Of a stretch of DNA of 64,000 bases, positions 21,696 through 32,148 are shown piece by piece. The notes beneath the pieces were generated by a model that was given only the letters and a program-made list of their open reading frames with translations, searched no databases and was not told where the DNA came from. Numbering within the stretch: position 1 is the first letter of the stretch; the number at the start of each line of letters is the position of its first letter. Origin of the DNA: Pseudomonadota bacterium (GTDB taxonomy: Bacteria > Pseudomonadota > Gammaproteobacteria > Xanthomonadales > Ahniellaceae); NCBI GenBank assembly GCA_022843465.1, contig JALHNO010000002.1, positions 248,001-312,000 on the forward strand, in the 5' to 3' direction. Both the position numbers and the translations under genes were made by a program.

Positions 21696-21701
21696 TATAC
21701 T
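21696..21701 (+). promoter_or_regulatory. Candidate -10 element for ribF with very short or no leader
   Basis: TATACT ends 10 bases before the ribF ATG, so transcription from it would start at or within a few bases of the start codon. No convincing -35 is visible, and no Shine-Dalgarno sequence precedes the ATG. Confidence 0.35.
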
Positions 21702-21711
21702 GGTCCGGATC

Positions 21712-22668
21712 ATGACCTCACTTTTCCGCGATGCGATGGGGCCGCGCCTGGGCACCCGCGCCTCCGTCGTCTGCATAGGCGCCTTCGATGGTGTTCACCT
21801 TGGGCATCAGGGATTGCTGCAGCACGCGCAGCAGCATGCGCGCTCGCGCGCGGCCGACTGCGTGGCCGTGAGTTTCGAGCCACTGCCGCGCGAGTACTTC
21901 GTTCGCGATGGCCAGATTGCGCGACTCAGTTCGGCGCGCCAGAAGTTCCAGTGGCTTGCGGCAGCCGGCGCCGATCGGGTCGGACTGCTGCGCTTCAATC
22001 AGAGGCTCGCAGAGACTTCGGCAGAAGATTTCGTCCGCGGCCTGTTGATCGAGCGCCTGCAGGTCTGCGAAGTCTGGGTGGGTCCCGAATTCCGCTTCGG
22101 CCAGCAACGGCGCGGCGACCTTGACCTGCTGCGGCGGATGGGCGCCCAGCATGGATTCAGCGCCGAGGCGATCTCCGGGGCCGGATGGCAGGGCGAACGG
22201 ATCAGCAGTTCGCGGATCCGCGTGGCCTTGCAGGCTGGCGAATTCGCGCAGGCCCGCGCCATGCTCGGCCGCGATTTCAGCATCAGCGGCCGCGTTGTCC
22301 ACGGGCTCAAGCTGGGTCGGACCCTGGGCTATCCCACCGCCAATATCCCCTTGCTGGGCCGGCATCCACCGGTGCAGGGGATCTATGCGGTCCGCGTCAA
22401 TGGCGAGGGCCTGAACGACTGGCCGAGCGTCGCCAGCCTGGGCACACGCCCGACAATTGCCGGACGCGAGCTCTTGCTCGAAGCCCATCTGTTTGACTTT
22501 AATGGTGATCTGTACGGAAAGCGGCTGGATGTAGCCTTCGTCCGGAAGCTCAGGGACGAAGTCCATTTCGAAAACCTGAGTGCCCTGGTGGTACAGATGA
22601 ATATCGATGCAGAGCAGGCACGCGCCGTCCTGGCGCAGCGCACACAGGCTGGAGAATGCACGTCGTGA
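21712..22668 (+). CDS. ribF: Bifunctional riboflavin kinase / FAD synthetase
   Basis: Makes FMN and FAD from riboflavin. N-terminal adenylyltransferase with [13 protein letters not shown] (residues about 21-35), middle ISSSRIR, and C-terminal kinase domain with [10 protein letters not shown]. The 318 residues fit the family. Lies between murJ and ileS as in most gammaproteobacteria; the stop overlaps the ileS GTG start by 4 bases. Confidence 0.96.
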   Translation: MTSLFRDAMGPRLGTRASVVCIGAFDGVHLGHQGLLQHAQQHARSRAADCVAVSFEPLPREYFVRDGQIARLSSARQKFQWLAAAGADRVGLLRFNQRLAETSAEDFVRGLLIERLQVCEVWVGPEFRFGQQRRGDLDLLRRMGAQHGFSAEAISGAGWQGERISSSRIRVALQAGEFAQARAMLGRDFSISGRVVHGLKLGRTLGYPTANIPLLGRHPPVQGIYAVRVNGEGLNDWPSVASLGTRPTIAGRELLLEAHLFDFNGDLYGKRLDVAFVRKLRDEVHFENLSALVVQMNIDAEQARAVLAQRTQAGECTS

Positions 22669-25586
22669 GTACAGAAACCAAGGATGCTGGGCAGCAGGGC
22701 AGGGACTACAAGCAGACCATCCATCTGCCCGAGACCAGCTTTCCCATGCGTGGCGATCTGCCGAGCCGGGAGCCGTTGACGCTGGCGCGCTGGCAGGACA
22801 GCGACATGTACGCGCGTCTGCAGCAGCACACGGCAAATCGACCGCGCTTCGTACTGCATGATGGCCCGCCCTATGCCAATGGCCAGATCCACATCGGCCA
22901 CGCGGTCAACAAGACGCTCAAGGACATCGTGGTCAAGTCCAAGCTGCTGGGCGGCTTCAGCAGTGACTATGTGCCGGGCTGGGACTGCCACGGCCTGCCG
23001 ATCGAACTGGCGGTGGAAAAAGATATCGGCAAGGTCGGCCAGAAGGTCGATGCGCGTACCTTTCGGGCCAAATGCCGCGAGTATGCCGCCGAGCAGATCG
23101 ATGGTCAGCGCAACGATTTCAAGCGACTGGGCGTGATCGGTGTCTGGGATCAGCCGTATCGCACGATGGATTTCAGCTTCGAAGCCGAGATGCTGCGCAC
23201 CCTGGCACGCATAGTCGAGAACGGACACCTCGCCCGCGGCGTGAAGCCGGTGCACTGGTGCTTCGACTGTGGCTCGGCGCTTGCCGAAGCCGAGATCGAG
23301 TATGCCGACAAGAGTTCGCCGGCGATTGATGTCGCGTTCGATTTTGTCGACGGCGCAGCAGTCGCGAAATTGCTCGACGTCGATGCCGGCAACGCAATCG
23401 TCAGCCTGCCGATCTGGACCACGACCCCGTGGACGCTGCCTGCCAATCTGGCGGTAACCCTGCATGCCGAATTCGATTACGCCCTGATCGAAGCGCTGCC
23501 GCGTGATGGCAGGCGGGTGCTGGTGATCGTCGCCGAATCGCTGGTCGCGGATGTAGCACGCCGCTACGGGATTGAATCACCCACTGTACTCGCGCGCGTC
23601 AAGGGCGCTGCGCTCGAGGGTCAGTTGCTGCAGCACTGCTTCTATCAGCGCCAGGTTCCGGTGATCCTGGGTGATCATGTCACCGCCGATTCCGGCACCG
23701 GCGCTGTGCATACCGCGCCCGGCCATGGTCAGGAAGACTTTGTGGTCGGTCAGAAGTATGGACTGGACGTGCTCAATCCGGTCGGCAGCAATGGCGTCTT
23801 TGTGGCCGATACCGAACTGGTCGCCGGACAGCATGTCTGGAAGGCGAACGACAGCATCATCCAGCTGCTGCGCGAGCGCGGCGTGCTGCTGGCTTTCGAA
23901 AAAATCACCCACAGCTATCCGCACTGCTGGCGCCACAAGACGCCCGTGGCATTCCGCACGACGCCGCAGTGGTTCATCAGCATGGACCAGGCCAATCTGC
24001 GTGCCGATGCGCTTGCAGCCATCAAGCAAGTGCACTGGATGCCCGAGTGGGGCGAGGAGCGCATCTCGCTGATGGTGCGCAATCGACCCGACTGGTGTAT
24101 CTCAAGACAGCGCACCTGGGGTGTGCCGATCGCGATCTTCATCGACAGGGTGAAGGGCCAGCCGCATCCGCGCAGTGTCGAGCTGTTGCGTGCGGTGGCC
24201 GAGCATGTCGAGCGCGAGGGTGTTGATGCCTGGTACGAGCTGGACGCCAGGACCCTGCTCGGTGACGAAGCCGATCAGTACGAGAAGGTCACCGACATTC
24301 TCGACGTCTGGTTCGATTCCGGCGTCAGCCATGCCTGTGTGCTCAATCGCCGCGCCGAAATCAACGACGTGCCGGCGGGCCGGCGTGTCGGCACCATGTA
24401 TCTGGAAGGCTCGGATCAGCATCGCGGCTGGTTCCAGTCCTCGCTGATGACATCTGTGGCACTGGATCGGCGGGCGCCGTTCACCGAGGTGATCACCCAC
24501 GGATTCACCGTGGATGCGCAGGGCCGCAAGATGTCGAAATCGGTCGGCAATGTGGTCGCACCGCAGAAGGTGGTCAGCACCCTGGGCGCGGACATCCTGC
24601 GTCTGTGGACCGCGGCGACCGACTATCACAACGAGATGTCGGTATCCGACGAGATCCTCAAGCGCGTCGCCGATACCTATCGCCGCCTGCGTAATACTGC
24701 GCGTTTCCTGCTCGGCAATCTCTCGGGTTTCGATCCGCAGCGTGATCTGGTGCCGCGTGCTGAGATGTTGCTGCTGGATCGCTGGGCCATGCGCCAATCC
24801 GAGCGGCTGATGCAGCTTGCGCGGCGTGTCTATGGCTTTGAAGCAGGCGCGGCACCGAGCTACAGCGCCGACAGCTATGCCTATGCGGCCCTGGTCCAGG
24901 AACTGATGCGCTTCTGCACCGTCGACATGGGCGCAGCCTATCTCGACATGACCAAGGACCGGCTCTATACCCTGCAGGAGCAGTCGCTGGCGCGCCGTTC
25001 GGCGCAAACCGCGATGTATGCCGCGCTGGAAGTGGTGGTGCGTGCGCTGGCACCGATCACCAGCTTCACCAGCGAGGAAATCTGGGCGGCGATGCCGGCG
25101 CGAGGGCACGATTCGGTGTTCTTCAGTACCTGGTCGGATCTCGACGGATTGTTTGCAGGGCTGCGCCTGAGCAAGGAAGAGGATGCGCTGCTCGCCGATC
25201 TCGGCGAGATGCGTTCGCTGACGCAGAAACGGATCGAGGAACTGCGCAACGAAGGCAAGCTCGGTGGCTCGCTGGAGGCGGAAGTCGCGCTCTATCTCGA
25301 TACCCCCACGCATGCCCGCCTGGCGCCAGTGGCGAACGAACTGCGTTTCTATTTCATCACCTCCGATGTGCGTCTGGCCGACAGCGCGGCGGCACCCGCG
25401 GATGCGGTCTCCGGCAACGCCGGCGCGCTCGGCTTCAAGCTTTCGGTGGCGGCGACGGCGCACAGCAAGTGCGTGCGCTGCTGGCAGTATCGACCGGATG
25501 TCGGCGCGCATGCCGCGCATCCCGAACTCTGTGGCCGTTGCATCGAAAACGTCGATGGCGCCGGAGAACATCGTGCCAGCTTCTGA
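22665..25586 (+). CDS. ileS: Isoleucyl-tRNA synthetase
   Basis: Class I aminoacyl-tRNA synthetase, 973 residues. HIGH motif in [16 protein letters not shown] in [10 protein letters not shown], an editing domain between them, and a C-terminal zinc site with Cys pairs CVRCW and CGRC. GTG at 22665 is preferred because GGAGA lies 9 bases upstream and the start overlaps the ribF stop; an ATG at 22656 sits only 2 bases behind that site. The 3' end overlaps lspA. Confidence 0.97.
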   Translation: MSTETKDAGQQGRDYKQTIHLPETSFPMRGDLPSREPLTLARWQDSDMYARLQQHTANRPRFVLHDGPPYANGQIHIGHAVNKTLKDIVVKSKLLGGFSSDYVPGWDCHGLPIELAVEKDIGKVGQKVDARTFRAKCREYAAEQIDGQRNDFKRLGVIGVWDQPYRTMDFSFEAEMLRTLARIVENGHLARGVKPVHWCFDCGSALAEAEIEYADKSSPAIDVAFDFVDGAAVAKLLDVDAGNAIVSLPIWTTTPWTLPANLAVTLHAEFDYALIEALPRDGRRVLVIVAESLVADVARRYGIESPTVLARVKGAALEGQLLQHCFYQRQVPVILGDHVTADSGTGAVHTAPGHGQEDFVVGQKYGLDVLNPVGSNGVFVADTELVAGQHVWKANDSIIQLLRERGVLLAFEKITHSYPHCWRHKTPVAFRTTPQWFISMDQANLRADALAAIKQVHWMPEWGEERISLMVRNRPDWCISRQRTWGVPIAIFIDRVKGQPHPRSVELLRAVAEHVEREGVDAWYELDARTLLGDEADQYEKVTDILDVWFDSGVSHACVLNRRAEINDVPAGRRVGTMYLEGSDQHRGWFQSSLMTSVALDRRAPFTEVITHGFTVDAQGRKMSKSVGNVVAPQKVVSTLGADILRLWTAATDYHNEMSVSDEILKRVADTYRRLRNTARFLLGNLSGFDPQRDLVPRAEMLLLDRWAMRQSERLMQLARRVYGFEAGAAPSYSADSYAYAALVQELMRFCTVDMGAAYLDMTKDRLYTLQEQSLARRSAQTAMYAALEVVVRALAPITSFTSEEIWAAMPARGHDSVFFSTWSDLDGLFAGLRLSKEEDALLADLGEMRSLTQKRIEELRNEGKLGGSLEAEVALYLDTPTHARLAPVANELRFYFITSDVRLADSAAAPADAVSGNAGALGFKLSVAATAHSKCVRCWQYRPDVGAHAAHPELCGRCIENVDGAGEHRASF

Positions 25587-26100
25587 TCGCTCGGGCGCGC
25601 AAGCCTTGCGCTGGCTGATCCTGTCGGCGGTCATCGTCGGTCTGGATCAGTGGACCAAGGCGATTGCCTTGGCGGCATTGCAGGAAGGCCAATCGATCGC
25701 CGTGTTCTCGCATCTGAACTGGACGCTGCGCTTCAATCCCGGTGTCGCGTTCAGTATTTTCGATGATGGCCACGCCTGGCAGCGGCATGCACTTTCGGCG
25801 TTTGCCCTGATCATCTCGGCGGTGTTCACCGTGATGCTGACCCGTCTGCCGCAGATCGATCGTGCCACCAAGCTGGCCTTTGCCCTGGTGATCGGCGGCG
25901 CCATCGGCAATGTGATCGACCGCATCCGTTTCGGTCATGTTGTCGACTTTGTCGATGTCCGCCTCTGGAATCAGACGCACTGGCCCGCCTTCAATATTGC
26001 GGATTCTTCGATCTGCGTTGGCGCCTTCGTGTTGCTGGTCTGGGGCTGGAAGTCGGAACCAAGATCAGCGCCTGCAGCCGTAGCGAAGGAGCCCAAGTGA
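25573..26100 (+). CDS. lspA: Lipoprotein signal peptidase (SPase II)
   Basis: Aspartic membrane peptidase that removes signal peptides of prolipoproteins. About 175 residues, four hydrophobic helices; conserved [13 protein letters not shown], catalytic Asp in NVIDR and in [11 protein letters not shown] at 25573 is chosen (GGAG 6 bases upstream), overlapping ileS by 14 bases; ATG at 25555 would add 6 residues. ileS-lspA-ispH order is typical. Its client set would include the lipoprotein at 43629. Confidence 0.94.
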   Translation: MPASDRSGAQALRWLILSAVIVGLDQWTKAIALAALQEGQSIAVFSHLNWTLRFNPGVAFSIFDDGHAWQRHALSAFALIISAVFTVMLTRLPQIDRATKLAFALVIGGAIGNVIDRIRFGHVVDFVDVRLWNQTHWPAFNIADSSICVGAFVLLVWGWKSEPRSAPAAVAKEPK

Positions 26101-27050
26101 TGGAAGTCGTACTCGCCAATCCGCGTGGATTCTGTGCCGGTGTCGATCGCGCCATCGAGATTGTCGAGCGCGCCATTGATGCTCTGGGCGCGCCGATCTA
26201 TGTGCGCCACGAAGTCGTACACAATCGCTTCGTGGTCGAGAACCTGCGCTCGCGTGGCGCCGTGTTTGTGGAAGAGCTCGACGAAGTACCGAACCACGCG
26301 ACCGTGATTTTTTCTGCGCATGGGGTTTCCCGAGCGGTCCGCGATGAGGCGCGCGGGCGCGGCCTGAAAATCTTCGATGCGACCTGTCCGCTGGTGACCA
26401 AGGTGCATATCGAAGTCGCCCGCCACTGCAAGGCGGGCCGCAATGTCGTGCTGATCGGCCATGCCGGCCATCCCGAAGTCGAGGGCACCCTTGGACAGTG
26501 GGCCCAGGCGGGTGCCGAAGGTCGAATCTTCCTGATCGAGACGCCGGATGATGTCGCCGGTCTGCCGTTGCCGGCCGATGTCGATCTGGCCTACGTGACC
26601 CAGACCACCTTGTCGGTGGATGACACCCAGTCGGTGATCAATGCCCTGCGTGTGCGCTTTCCGCAAATCCATGGCCCGCGTCATGACGATATCTGCTACG
26701 CCACCCAGAACCGCCAGGACGCCGTCAAACGCCTCGGACAATCCTGCGATCTGGTGCTCGTGGTCGGCTCGCCGAACAGTTCCAACTCCAATCGACTGCG
26801 CGAATTGGCCGAGAAGCAGGGCGTATCGGCCTTCCTGATCGATGGCGCAGCAGATATCGACCCGCAGTGGTTGCATGACCGCCGCTGTGTCGGCGTCACC
26901 GCCGGCGCCTCGGCGCCCGAGGGACTGGTTCAGGGCGTGGTCGCACGACTGCGCGAACTCGGCGCCGACAGCGTGCGCGAACTCGACGGTGAACCCGAGA
27001 ACGTCGTGTTCGCCCTGCCCAAGGAACTGCGGCTGATCCTGGTGGATTAG
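26100..27050 (+). CDS. ispH: 4-hydroxy-3-methylbut-2-enyl diphosphate reductase
   Basis: Final MEP-pathway enzyme, a 4Fe-4S protein giving IPP and DMAPP. About 316 residues; cluster Cys in [17 protein letters not shown] and [11 protein letters not shown], with the [10 protein letters not shown] substrate segment. ATG at 26100 is preferred (AAGGAG 8 bases upstream), sharing one base with the lspA stop. The third MEP gene in the window, with ispD and ispF at 10624-11804. Confidence 0.96.
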   Translation: MEVVLANPRGFCAGVDRAIEIVERAIDALGAPIYVRHEVVHNRFVVENLRSRGAVFVEELDEVPNHATVIFSAHGVSRAVRDEARGRGLKIFDATCPLVTKVHIEVARHCKAGRNVVLIGHAGHPEVEGTLGQWAQAGAEGRIFLIETPDDVAGLPLPADVDLAYVTQTTLSVDDTQSVINALRVRFPQIHGPRHDDICYATQNRQDAVKRLGQSCDLVLVVGSPNSSNSNRLRELAEKQGVSAFLIDGAADIDPQWLHDRRCVGVTAGASAPEGLVQGVVARLRELGADSVRELDGEPENVVFALPKELRLILVD

Positions 27051-27164
27051 GCTTGGATATTGGGGAGCGCTGACCGCAGAGCGTAACGCCGCTCGTTGCG
27101 GCAAGTCTTACGCAGGGCGACTCCCTGCGCGCGGCAGGGGTGAAGCAAGTTCGCTCAAGCCGGT
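27051..27164. other. Intergenic spacer downstream of ispH, no gene seen
   Basis: Contains a small hairpin (GCAGGG ... CCCTGC, about 27115-27129) without a T-run and a partial echo (about 27054-27068) of sequence lying inside the left end of the inverted-repeat element. No ORF or clear promoter is supported. Confidence 0.5.
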
Positions 27165-27380
27165 ACTGCATCAGTTTGAATATTGGGAACGGACCCTTCT
27201 CCCGCCTGCGGGAGAAGGTGGCCCGCAGGGCCGGATGAGGGAAACGTTCGATGATGTTAGCTATTGTTGCGGTTCGCGGCGCAGACCCCAGGCGCTACCG
27301 CAGGTTTCCCTCATCCGCCTTCGGCTGTCTCCCGTAAACGGGAGAAGGGGTTCATCGCCTGAATTTCAAACTGATGCAGT
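27165..27380. repeat. MITE/REP-like inverted-repeat element
   Basis: About 216 bases bounded by a perfect 16-bp terminal inverted repeat, ACTGCATCAGTTTGAA (27165-27180) and its complement (27365-27380). Each half carries a diverged copy of a REP-like unit in opposite orientation: on the left an 11-bp hairpin CCTTCTCCCGC/GCGGGAGAAGG (27195-27218) then GGATGAGGGAAAC (27233-27245); on the right GTTTCCCTCATCC (27304-27316) then CTCCCGT/ACGGGAG (27329-27344). Similar CTCCCGC/GATGAGGG palindromes are common intergenic repeats in xanthomonads and other proteobacteria. No coding capacity, so any mobility would need a transposase in trans. Confidence 0.8.
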
Positions 27381-27398
27381 GCCCTCTAGCCGCCCGCC

Positions 27399-27427
27399 TT
27401 GCAGCCTCCCGCACCCTCGCCTACAAT
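27399..27427 (+). promoter_or_regulatory. Sigma-70 promoter of tRNA-Thr
   Basis: TTGCAG and TACAAT separated by 17 bases, with the predicted start a few bases before the tRNA at 27438. It lies just outside the right terminal repeat of the MITE-like element. Confidence 0.75.
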
Positions 27428-27437
27428 ACGCGGCTAC

Positions 27438-27513
27438 GCCGGAATAGCTCAGTTGGTAGAGCGCGTCATTCGTAATGATGAGGTCGTAGGTTCGATTCCT
27501 ATTTCCGGCACCA
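27438..27513 (+). tRNA. tRNA-Thr (anticodon CGT)
   Basis: 76 bases including encoded CCA. Acceptor stem GCCGGAA/TTCCGGC pairs fully; D arm GCTC-AGTTGGTA-GAGC; anticodon loop TTCGTAA gives CGT, reading ACG; T arm GTAGG-TTCGATT-CCTAT. Own promoter and terminator, so it is a monocistronic tRNA gene. Confidence 0.96.
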
Positions 27514-27520
27514 GTAAAAT

Positions 27521-27563
27521 CAAGGGCTTGCGATGGTTCAGACCGCGCAGGCCCTTGCTTTTT
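27521..27563 (+). terminator. Rho-independent terminator of tRNA-Thr
   Basis: CAAGGGCTTGCG pairs with CGCAGGCCCTTG (one G-U), loop 13 bases, followed by CTTTTT. It begins 8 bases after the tRNA CCA end. Confidence 0.85.
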
Positions 27564-27690
27564 GTCCGCTGGATCACCTCTCGGACAGCGCCGTCATCGA
27601 GTGAGCGCGACGGCACGCCTCCAGAATCCTACTGTTGATCGGGACTACACTATCCCCATCGCGTTTGCCGTCAGAGGCAGGGCAGTCGAG

Positions 27691-28773
27691 ATGCTGGGTC
27701 CGTGGCTCGGTGCGATGCTGGTGTTCGCTGCGATCGAGGCGCGGCCGGTCGCGCCTGTGCCTGCTGCCAGTCCGCCGGATCCTGCCCAGGTAATGCACAT
27801 CCCAGAAGCATTGCGCCAGGAGTTTCGCGTCTACGTGCTCAATCAGGCAACCGAGCCGCAGCAGCGGCTGGAGCGACTGGTTGATTTTCTGTTTCTGCCC
27901 GAGGGTCTGGGCATGCGCTACGAGCAGGACGCGACCCACACCATTGCCGAGGCGTACCAGACACGGACGGCAAACTGCCTCAGTTTTACGCTGCTCACGG
28001 TGGCGCTGGCACGCGAGGCGGGTCTGCAGGCCCATGGCCAGCAGATCGCGCAGTCGCTGGCCTGGCGGCGCGAGGGCAATACGATCTTTCGCTCGATCCA
28101 CGTCAATGCCGGGGTGCGACTCGGCGCGCGCAACCTGACGGTCGATGTCGCCTGGGATCAGGTGATTGCCAGCGATCCGCCGGCCCGTGTTTCCGATGCG
28201 CGCCTGCTGGCGCATTACTACAACAATCGTTCGGTCGAACTGATGGCTGCCGATCAACTGGATGCGGCGCGTGCGCACGCTGCGCTGTCGATGCAGCTCG
28301 ACCCCGGTTACGCGACCAGTTGGAGCAATGCCGGTGTGCTGGATCTGCGTGCGGGCCTGATCGAACAGGCAGAGCGTGATTACCGCCATGCCCTGGCCCT
28401 CGACCCGATGCACCCGAGCGCCCTGGTCAATCTGGGCGCGCACTACCAGCGACTAGGAGAGCCCGAGCGCGCCGCCGAATATCTCAGGCGTGTCGAATCA
28501 CTGCGCCAGCGCGACCCGCTGCATCATTTCATCCTCGCGCTGGATTTCGAGAAACGGGGAGATTTCACGCAGGCGGTTCGGCACTACCGGCGTGCCATCA
28601 GGCTGTACTCCGGTGAGTATCGCTTCCATGCCGGTCTGGCACGCGCCTACACCCAGTCCGGCGAGCACCGGCGCGCCGAGCGTGCCCAGCGGCGCGCCGA
28701 TCAGTTGCAGCAAAGCGATACCCGGCGCCTGCGCCGGATTGACACCGAGCCGACTGCGGCACGCGACGGATGA
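27691..28773 (+). CDS. Exported transglutaminase-like / TPR protein
   Basis: About 360 residues. A hydrophobic N-terminus (LGPWLGAMLVFAAIEA) suggests export. Residues about 40-160 look like a transglutaminase-like fold: Cys96 in RTANCLSF, His137 in RSIHVNA and Asp152 or Asp156 in VDVAWD could form the Cys-His-Asp triad. From about 190 there are several TPR units (YATSWSNAGVL, HPSALVNLGAHYQRLG, DFTQAVRHYRRAI). The start at 27691 is chosen because the hydrophobic segment begins there; GTG 27601 is an alternative. Function unknown; the fold combination occurs in envelope proteins of this lineage. Confidence 0.68.
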   Translation: MLGPWLGAMLVFAAIEARPVAPVPAASPPDPAQVMHIPEALRQEFRVYVLNQATEPQQRLERLVDFLFLPEGLGMRYEQDATHTIAEAYQTRTANCLSFTLLTVALAREAGLQAHGQQIAQSLAWRREGNTIFRSIHVNAGVRLGARNLTVDVAWDQVIASDPPARVSDARLLAHYYNNRSVELMAADQLDAARAHAALSMQLDPGYATSWSNAGVLDLRAGLIEQAERDYRHALALDPMHPSALVNLGAHYQRLGEPERAAEYLRRVESLRQRDPLHHFILALDFEKRGDFTQAVRHYRRAIRLYSGEYRFHAGLARAYTQSGEHRRAERAQRRADQLQQSDTRRLRRIDTEPTAARDG

Positions 28774-28833
28774 AGAACTCCGCCGCGGCCTGAAGGCGAC
28801 ACCGATGGCTCGGGGCCGCGGTCCTCGGTCACA

Positions 28834-31800
28834 TCACTCGAAGCCATTGCCGAAGACCGAGTCCGCAGGGCCGGATGGCATCACCGAGGGCGTCAGGCAC
28901 CATTCCTGCAGCACGCCGGTGTCCGCATTGGCGACATCCGCCACGTTCAGTCGCCAGGTGCTGGCGAGGTCCAGTCCATTGAAGGCAGCCAGCGGATTGC
29001 TCGGTCGGATATTGCCGCCGATGCCGGGCGAACTTGCACGACATGCCATTGCTGTCGGCGAGGCGTCATTGAACACCGCGTCGATATTGTCGACGCCGCA
29101 ACCGCTGCCACCGAGTCGGCTGCCTATGATCACGGTGGTGTTGCTGGCGACATGAGTCAACGAAACGTTGAGGTCGCCAGGATAGGTGTGGGTCATGCGC
29201 AGGCTCAGATCGAGATCCAGAATGCTGCCACTCTGGGCGACAATCAGATTCGAGTTGACCCCTGCCGGCGTATTGTCGGGCACACCGAGATTCGGTTGGA
29301 TGCAGATGAGATTGGCTGTGGTGAAAGTGAACACTGGAGAATGCGCGCCGATACCGCAGCTGTTGCTGGCGCGTACCCGCCAGTGGTGCTCGGTGTTCGC
29401 AGCGAGTGCCGTCGGCAGGCTGGCCTGGGTCGTCGTCGTGGTCTGGCTGAACACAATATTGCTGAATCCGGCGTCGGTTGCCACTTCCACCGTGTACTCG
29501 GCTGCCTGAGCAATAGCATTCCATTGCAGCGTTGGACGCAACGCGGCATCAGTCGCAGCGTTTGCCGGTGCCACCAGGACGCCGGCGGCTGGCGCAATGT
29601 CATAGACGTTGAGACTCAAGGGCAGTGATTGTGTGCCGCTGGTCGAACTCGCTTCAACATCGAAGACAAAACTGCCCGGGGCGAGATTTCCGGTTCCAGT
29701 GAGCGTGGCGATTGCCGTGTTGCCCGGAGCTACCGAGCCGGGCAAGACTGTCGCGCTGGCCCCAGCCGGGACGTTCGCGGTGCTGAGATTTACCGTGTCG
29801 AAATAGCCCAGGACGAAGCCGACGGCGATGTTGAAACTGGCATCGTCCGGAGTGCAAATCGACTGCTGCGCAGGGCTGGGCGTGAGGGTGTAGCCAGGCG
29901 TCGTTGTGCAGTTGTCGCAGACCAACGCGAAATCCTGGTCGGTGGCATCGCCACTGCCCGAGATTCCGTCGCCCGGCAAATTGCTGGCCCTGACGGTGAG
30001 CTCAAGGTCTCCGGAAGTCCCCGCTGGGAGAAATATATTCTCTACATTGTTGAGAACATCGGCAGAACCGCCGGCAACCGATTGTCCGGCCGTCATTACA
30101 TTGCCGCGGTAGGTCGTGGCGTTGTGCACTACTTCGAGATCGAGGTTGTTGACCAGGGCAGGATTGGCACCGACAGCACCGGGTGCATCGGTCCAGGCGG
30201 TGGTGATGCGCACCGGCTTGGTCGTGTCAGGGATGCCCAAGGTGAGCTGATAGGTCTCACCCGTGTTGTCGAGCACGGCGGTCTGATCCACGAAGTGCCG
30301 TTGTCCCGAGCCGAGGATGCTGTTGGGCAGATTGACGCGACCCCAGCCCTCGTTGTTGTTCGGCACATCGGCGGTTCCGAGATCGATCGCGCCATTGACC
30401 AGTAGCGCCTTGGTCATCGCCGGGCTCTGCACGGCATTCGCGTTCATCGACTTCCACCATTGCGTAATGATCGCCGCCGCGCCCGCAGTGTGCGGCGAGG
30501 CCATGCTGGTTCCGCTGCACAGGGCATAATGATTGGAGGTGCCGCTGATGGCGGTTACACAGGACGAGCCACCGGCACGGCGACGCGTCGAGGCGATCGA
30601 TTCGCCGGGCGAAGCGACATTGGGCAGAATGCGACCGTCGACAGCCGGTCCGCGGCTGGAGAATCCTGAAATATCGGTAATGGCGCCGACGCGGAAGTTT
30701 CGCGAGGAGGCGCTTACTATGGGGTTCTTGGCCTCCTTCGGTGCGGTCAGGGTGCTGGCGCCCGGGCCGGAGTTTCCGGCTGAGAACGCGAAGATGAAGG
30801 GTTGGTTGCCGGCGGCATCGAAATCGCCGTCGCGGATCATGAAGTCGAAGGTGCGTTCGCTGGCCTGGTATCCGTGGGCGGCGCCTTCGCCGGTGGTCCA
30901 GCTGGCATTGGTTCCAATTGCATTGCCGGCCAGTCCTCGCTTGCTCAGCTCCTGCCAGCCGGGCGCTGGTGGCCAGGGCGCACCGCAATCGACCGAAGCC
31001 ATGGCATAGATGTTGGCGCCGCGGGCGACTCCGAGCCCATAGAGAAAGCCGTTCGCATCGACTTCGGAGACCGCGCCGCCCGGCCCATCGCCAATGCCCT
31101 GACCGGCGATGATGCCGGCCACGTGGGTGCCATGACCGCCGTTGCTGTTGTCGTCGCCGCCAGCCGGGCTGCTGCACCCGGGGAAGGTATAGCCGCCGGA
31201 GATGCGCGGCTGCAGATCGGGATGTCCAAGATCGACCCCGGAATCAATGACGCCCATGATGACGCCGCTGCCGTCATAGCCAAAGCCGGTCAACCAGGGG
31301 ACATAACCAACCTGGGGCTGGTTGGCGCCGTTGTAATTGCCGGCAAGAATCTGGTCTGACATCTCATCTTCGAAATAGCCGCGCGGCGACGCGTAGCCGA
31401 GCCAGACGACCTGCGGCAGATCGGCGATCGCCTGCAACTGATCGGCATCGATCTGGATCCAGGCGTCCATGAAGGTCTTGTCAGGCTGCGCCGGCGCATG
31501 GCTGAGTACGTTGGCGCCCAAGCGCTTGAGTTGGTCGATCAGCCCGCTGACATCGCCATCGTTGTAGAAGTGCACATCCACATTGCTGATTCGACCGCTG
31601 CGTCCAACCAGGTCACGGTTGAGCTTGTACTCCGACAGGAAGGCACCCTGCCAGCGAACATGAGGTCGCATCAGGGCTTCGGCGGCGGCCGCTGGATTTC
31701 CCCAGACGAGGAACGTGTCGTTGGGGTAGTACTGCAGCACCCGTAGCCCGCTCAGCTCCAGATCAGTCCGCCATGGCTGCTTGATGGGCGCGTTGAACTG

Positions 31801-32148
31801 CACCAGGTGCAGACCATTGCCAGCGGCGTCGGCGAAGAAGGCGGGCTTGCCCTTGGACACGGCATGGCGCAGCGGGTCGAAGTCGACGTGATTGAAATGG
31901 ATTCGGCCGGCATCTTCGATCAGGCTCGCTGCTGTGGATGCCTGCAGCACGCGCGCGGCGTCTTCGGCGGTGAGCTCGAGTACCTGGAAGCCTGGATATT
32001 CGGTGGCGCGCAGCGCCCGGAGCCCAAGCGCCTCGATCGCCGCGCTGTCGGAATGGTCGAGTCGAACCCGAACCGGGTCGGGATGCGCCGCGCTGGTGCC
32101 CAGCGTTCCGAGCAGTGCCGCCATGGCAATGTACAAAGGTTTACGCAT
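28834..32148 (-). CDS. Secreted subtilisin-like serine protease with FN3-like, P domain and GFE tail
   Basis: 1104-residue exported protease. Signal peptide (about 1-22, MAALLGTLGTSAAHP); a long N-terminal pro-region; S8 catalytic domain with Asp302 (VIDSGVDLGHPDL), His342 (GGHGTHVAG), oxyanion Asn459 (SAGNSGPG) and Ser548 (SGTSMASPH). C-terminal parts include a fibronectin III-like region (LQWNAIAQAAEYTVEV) and a proprotein-convertase P-like domain (DLDLSLRMTHTYPGDLNVSL). The protein ends DSVFGNGFE, a tail shared in form with the oxidase-like protein at 44249. Likely secreted or surface-attached; probably nutritional or competitive. Confidence 0.88.
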   Translation of the reverse strand: MRKPLYIAMAALLGTLGTSAAHPDPVRVRLDHSDSAAIEALGLRALRATEYPGFQVLELTAEDAARVLQASTAASLIEDAGRIHFNHVDFDPLRHAVSKGKPAFFADAAGNGLHLVQFNAPIKQPWRTDLELSGLRVLQYYPNDTFLVWGNPAAAAEALMRPHVRWQGAFLSEYKLNRDLVGRSGRISNVDVHFYNDGDVSGLIDQLKRLGANVLSHAPAQPDKTFMDAWIQIDADQLQAIADLPQVVWLGYASPRGYFEDEMSDQILAGNYNGANQPQVGYVPWLTGFGYDGSGVIMGVIDSGVDLGHPDLQPRISGGYTFPGCSSPAGGDDNSNGGHGTHVAGIIAGQGIGDGPGGAVSEVDANGFLYGLGVARGANIYAMASVDCGAPWPPAPGWQELSKRGLAGNAIGTNASWTTGEGAAHGYQASERTFDFMIRDGDFDAAGNQPFIFAFSAGNSGPGASTLTAPKEAKNPIVSASSRNFRVGAITDISGFSSRGPAVDGRILPNVASPGESIASTRRRAGGSSCVTAISGTSNHYALCSGTSMASPHTAGAAAIITQWWKSMNANAVQSPAMTKALLVNGAIDLGTADVPNNNEGWGRVNLPNSILGSGQRHFVDQTAVLDNTGETYQLTLGIPDTTKPVRITTAWTDAPGAVGANPALVNNLDLEVVHNATTYRGNVMTAGQSVAGGSADVLNNVENIFLPAGTSGDLELTVRASNLPGDGISGSGDATDQDFALVCDNCTTTPGYTLTPSPAQQSICTPDDASFNIAVGFVLGYFDTVNLSTANVPAGASATVLPGSVAPGNTAIATLTGTGNLAPGSFVFDVEASSTSGTQSLPLSLNVYDIAPAAGVLVAPANAATDAALRPTLQWNAIAQAAEYTVEVATDAGFSNIVFSQTTTTTQASLPTALAANTEHHWRVRASNSCGIGAHSPVFTFTTANLICIQPNLGVPDNTPAGVNSNLIVAQSGSILDLDLSLRMTHTYPGDLNVSLTHVASNTTVIIGSRLGGSGCGVDNIDAVFNDASPTAMACRASSPGIGGNIRPSNPLAAFNGLDLASTWRLNVADVANADTGVLQEWCLTPSVMPSGPADSVFGNGFE

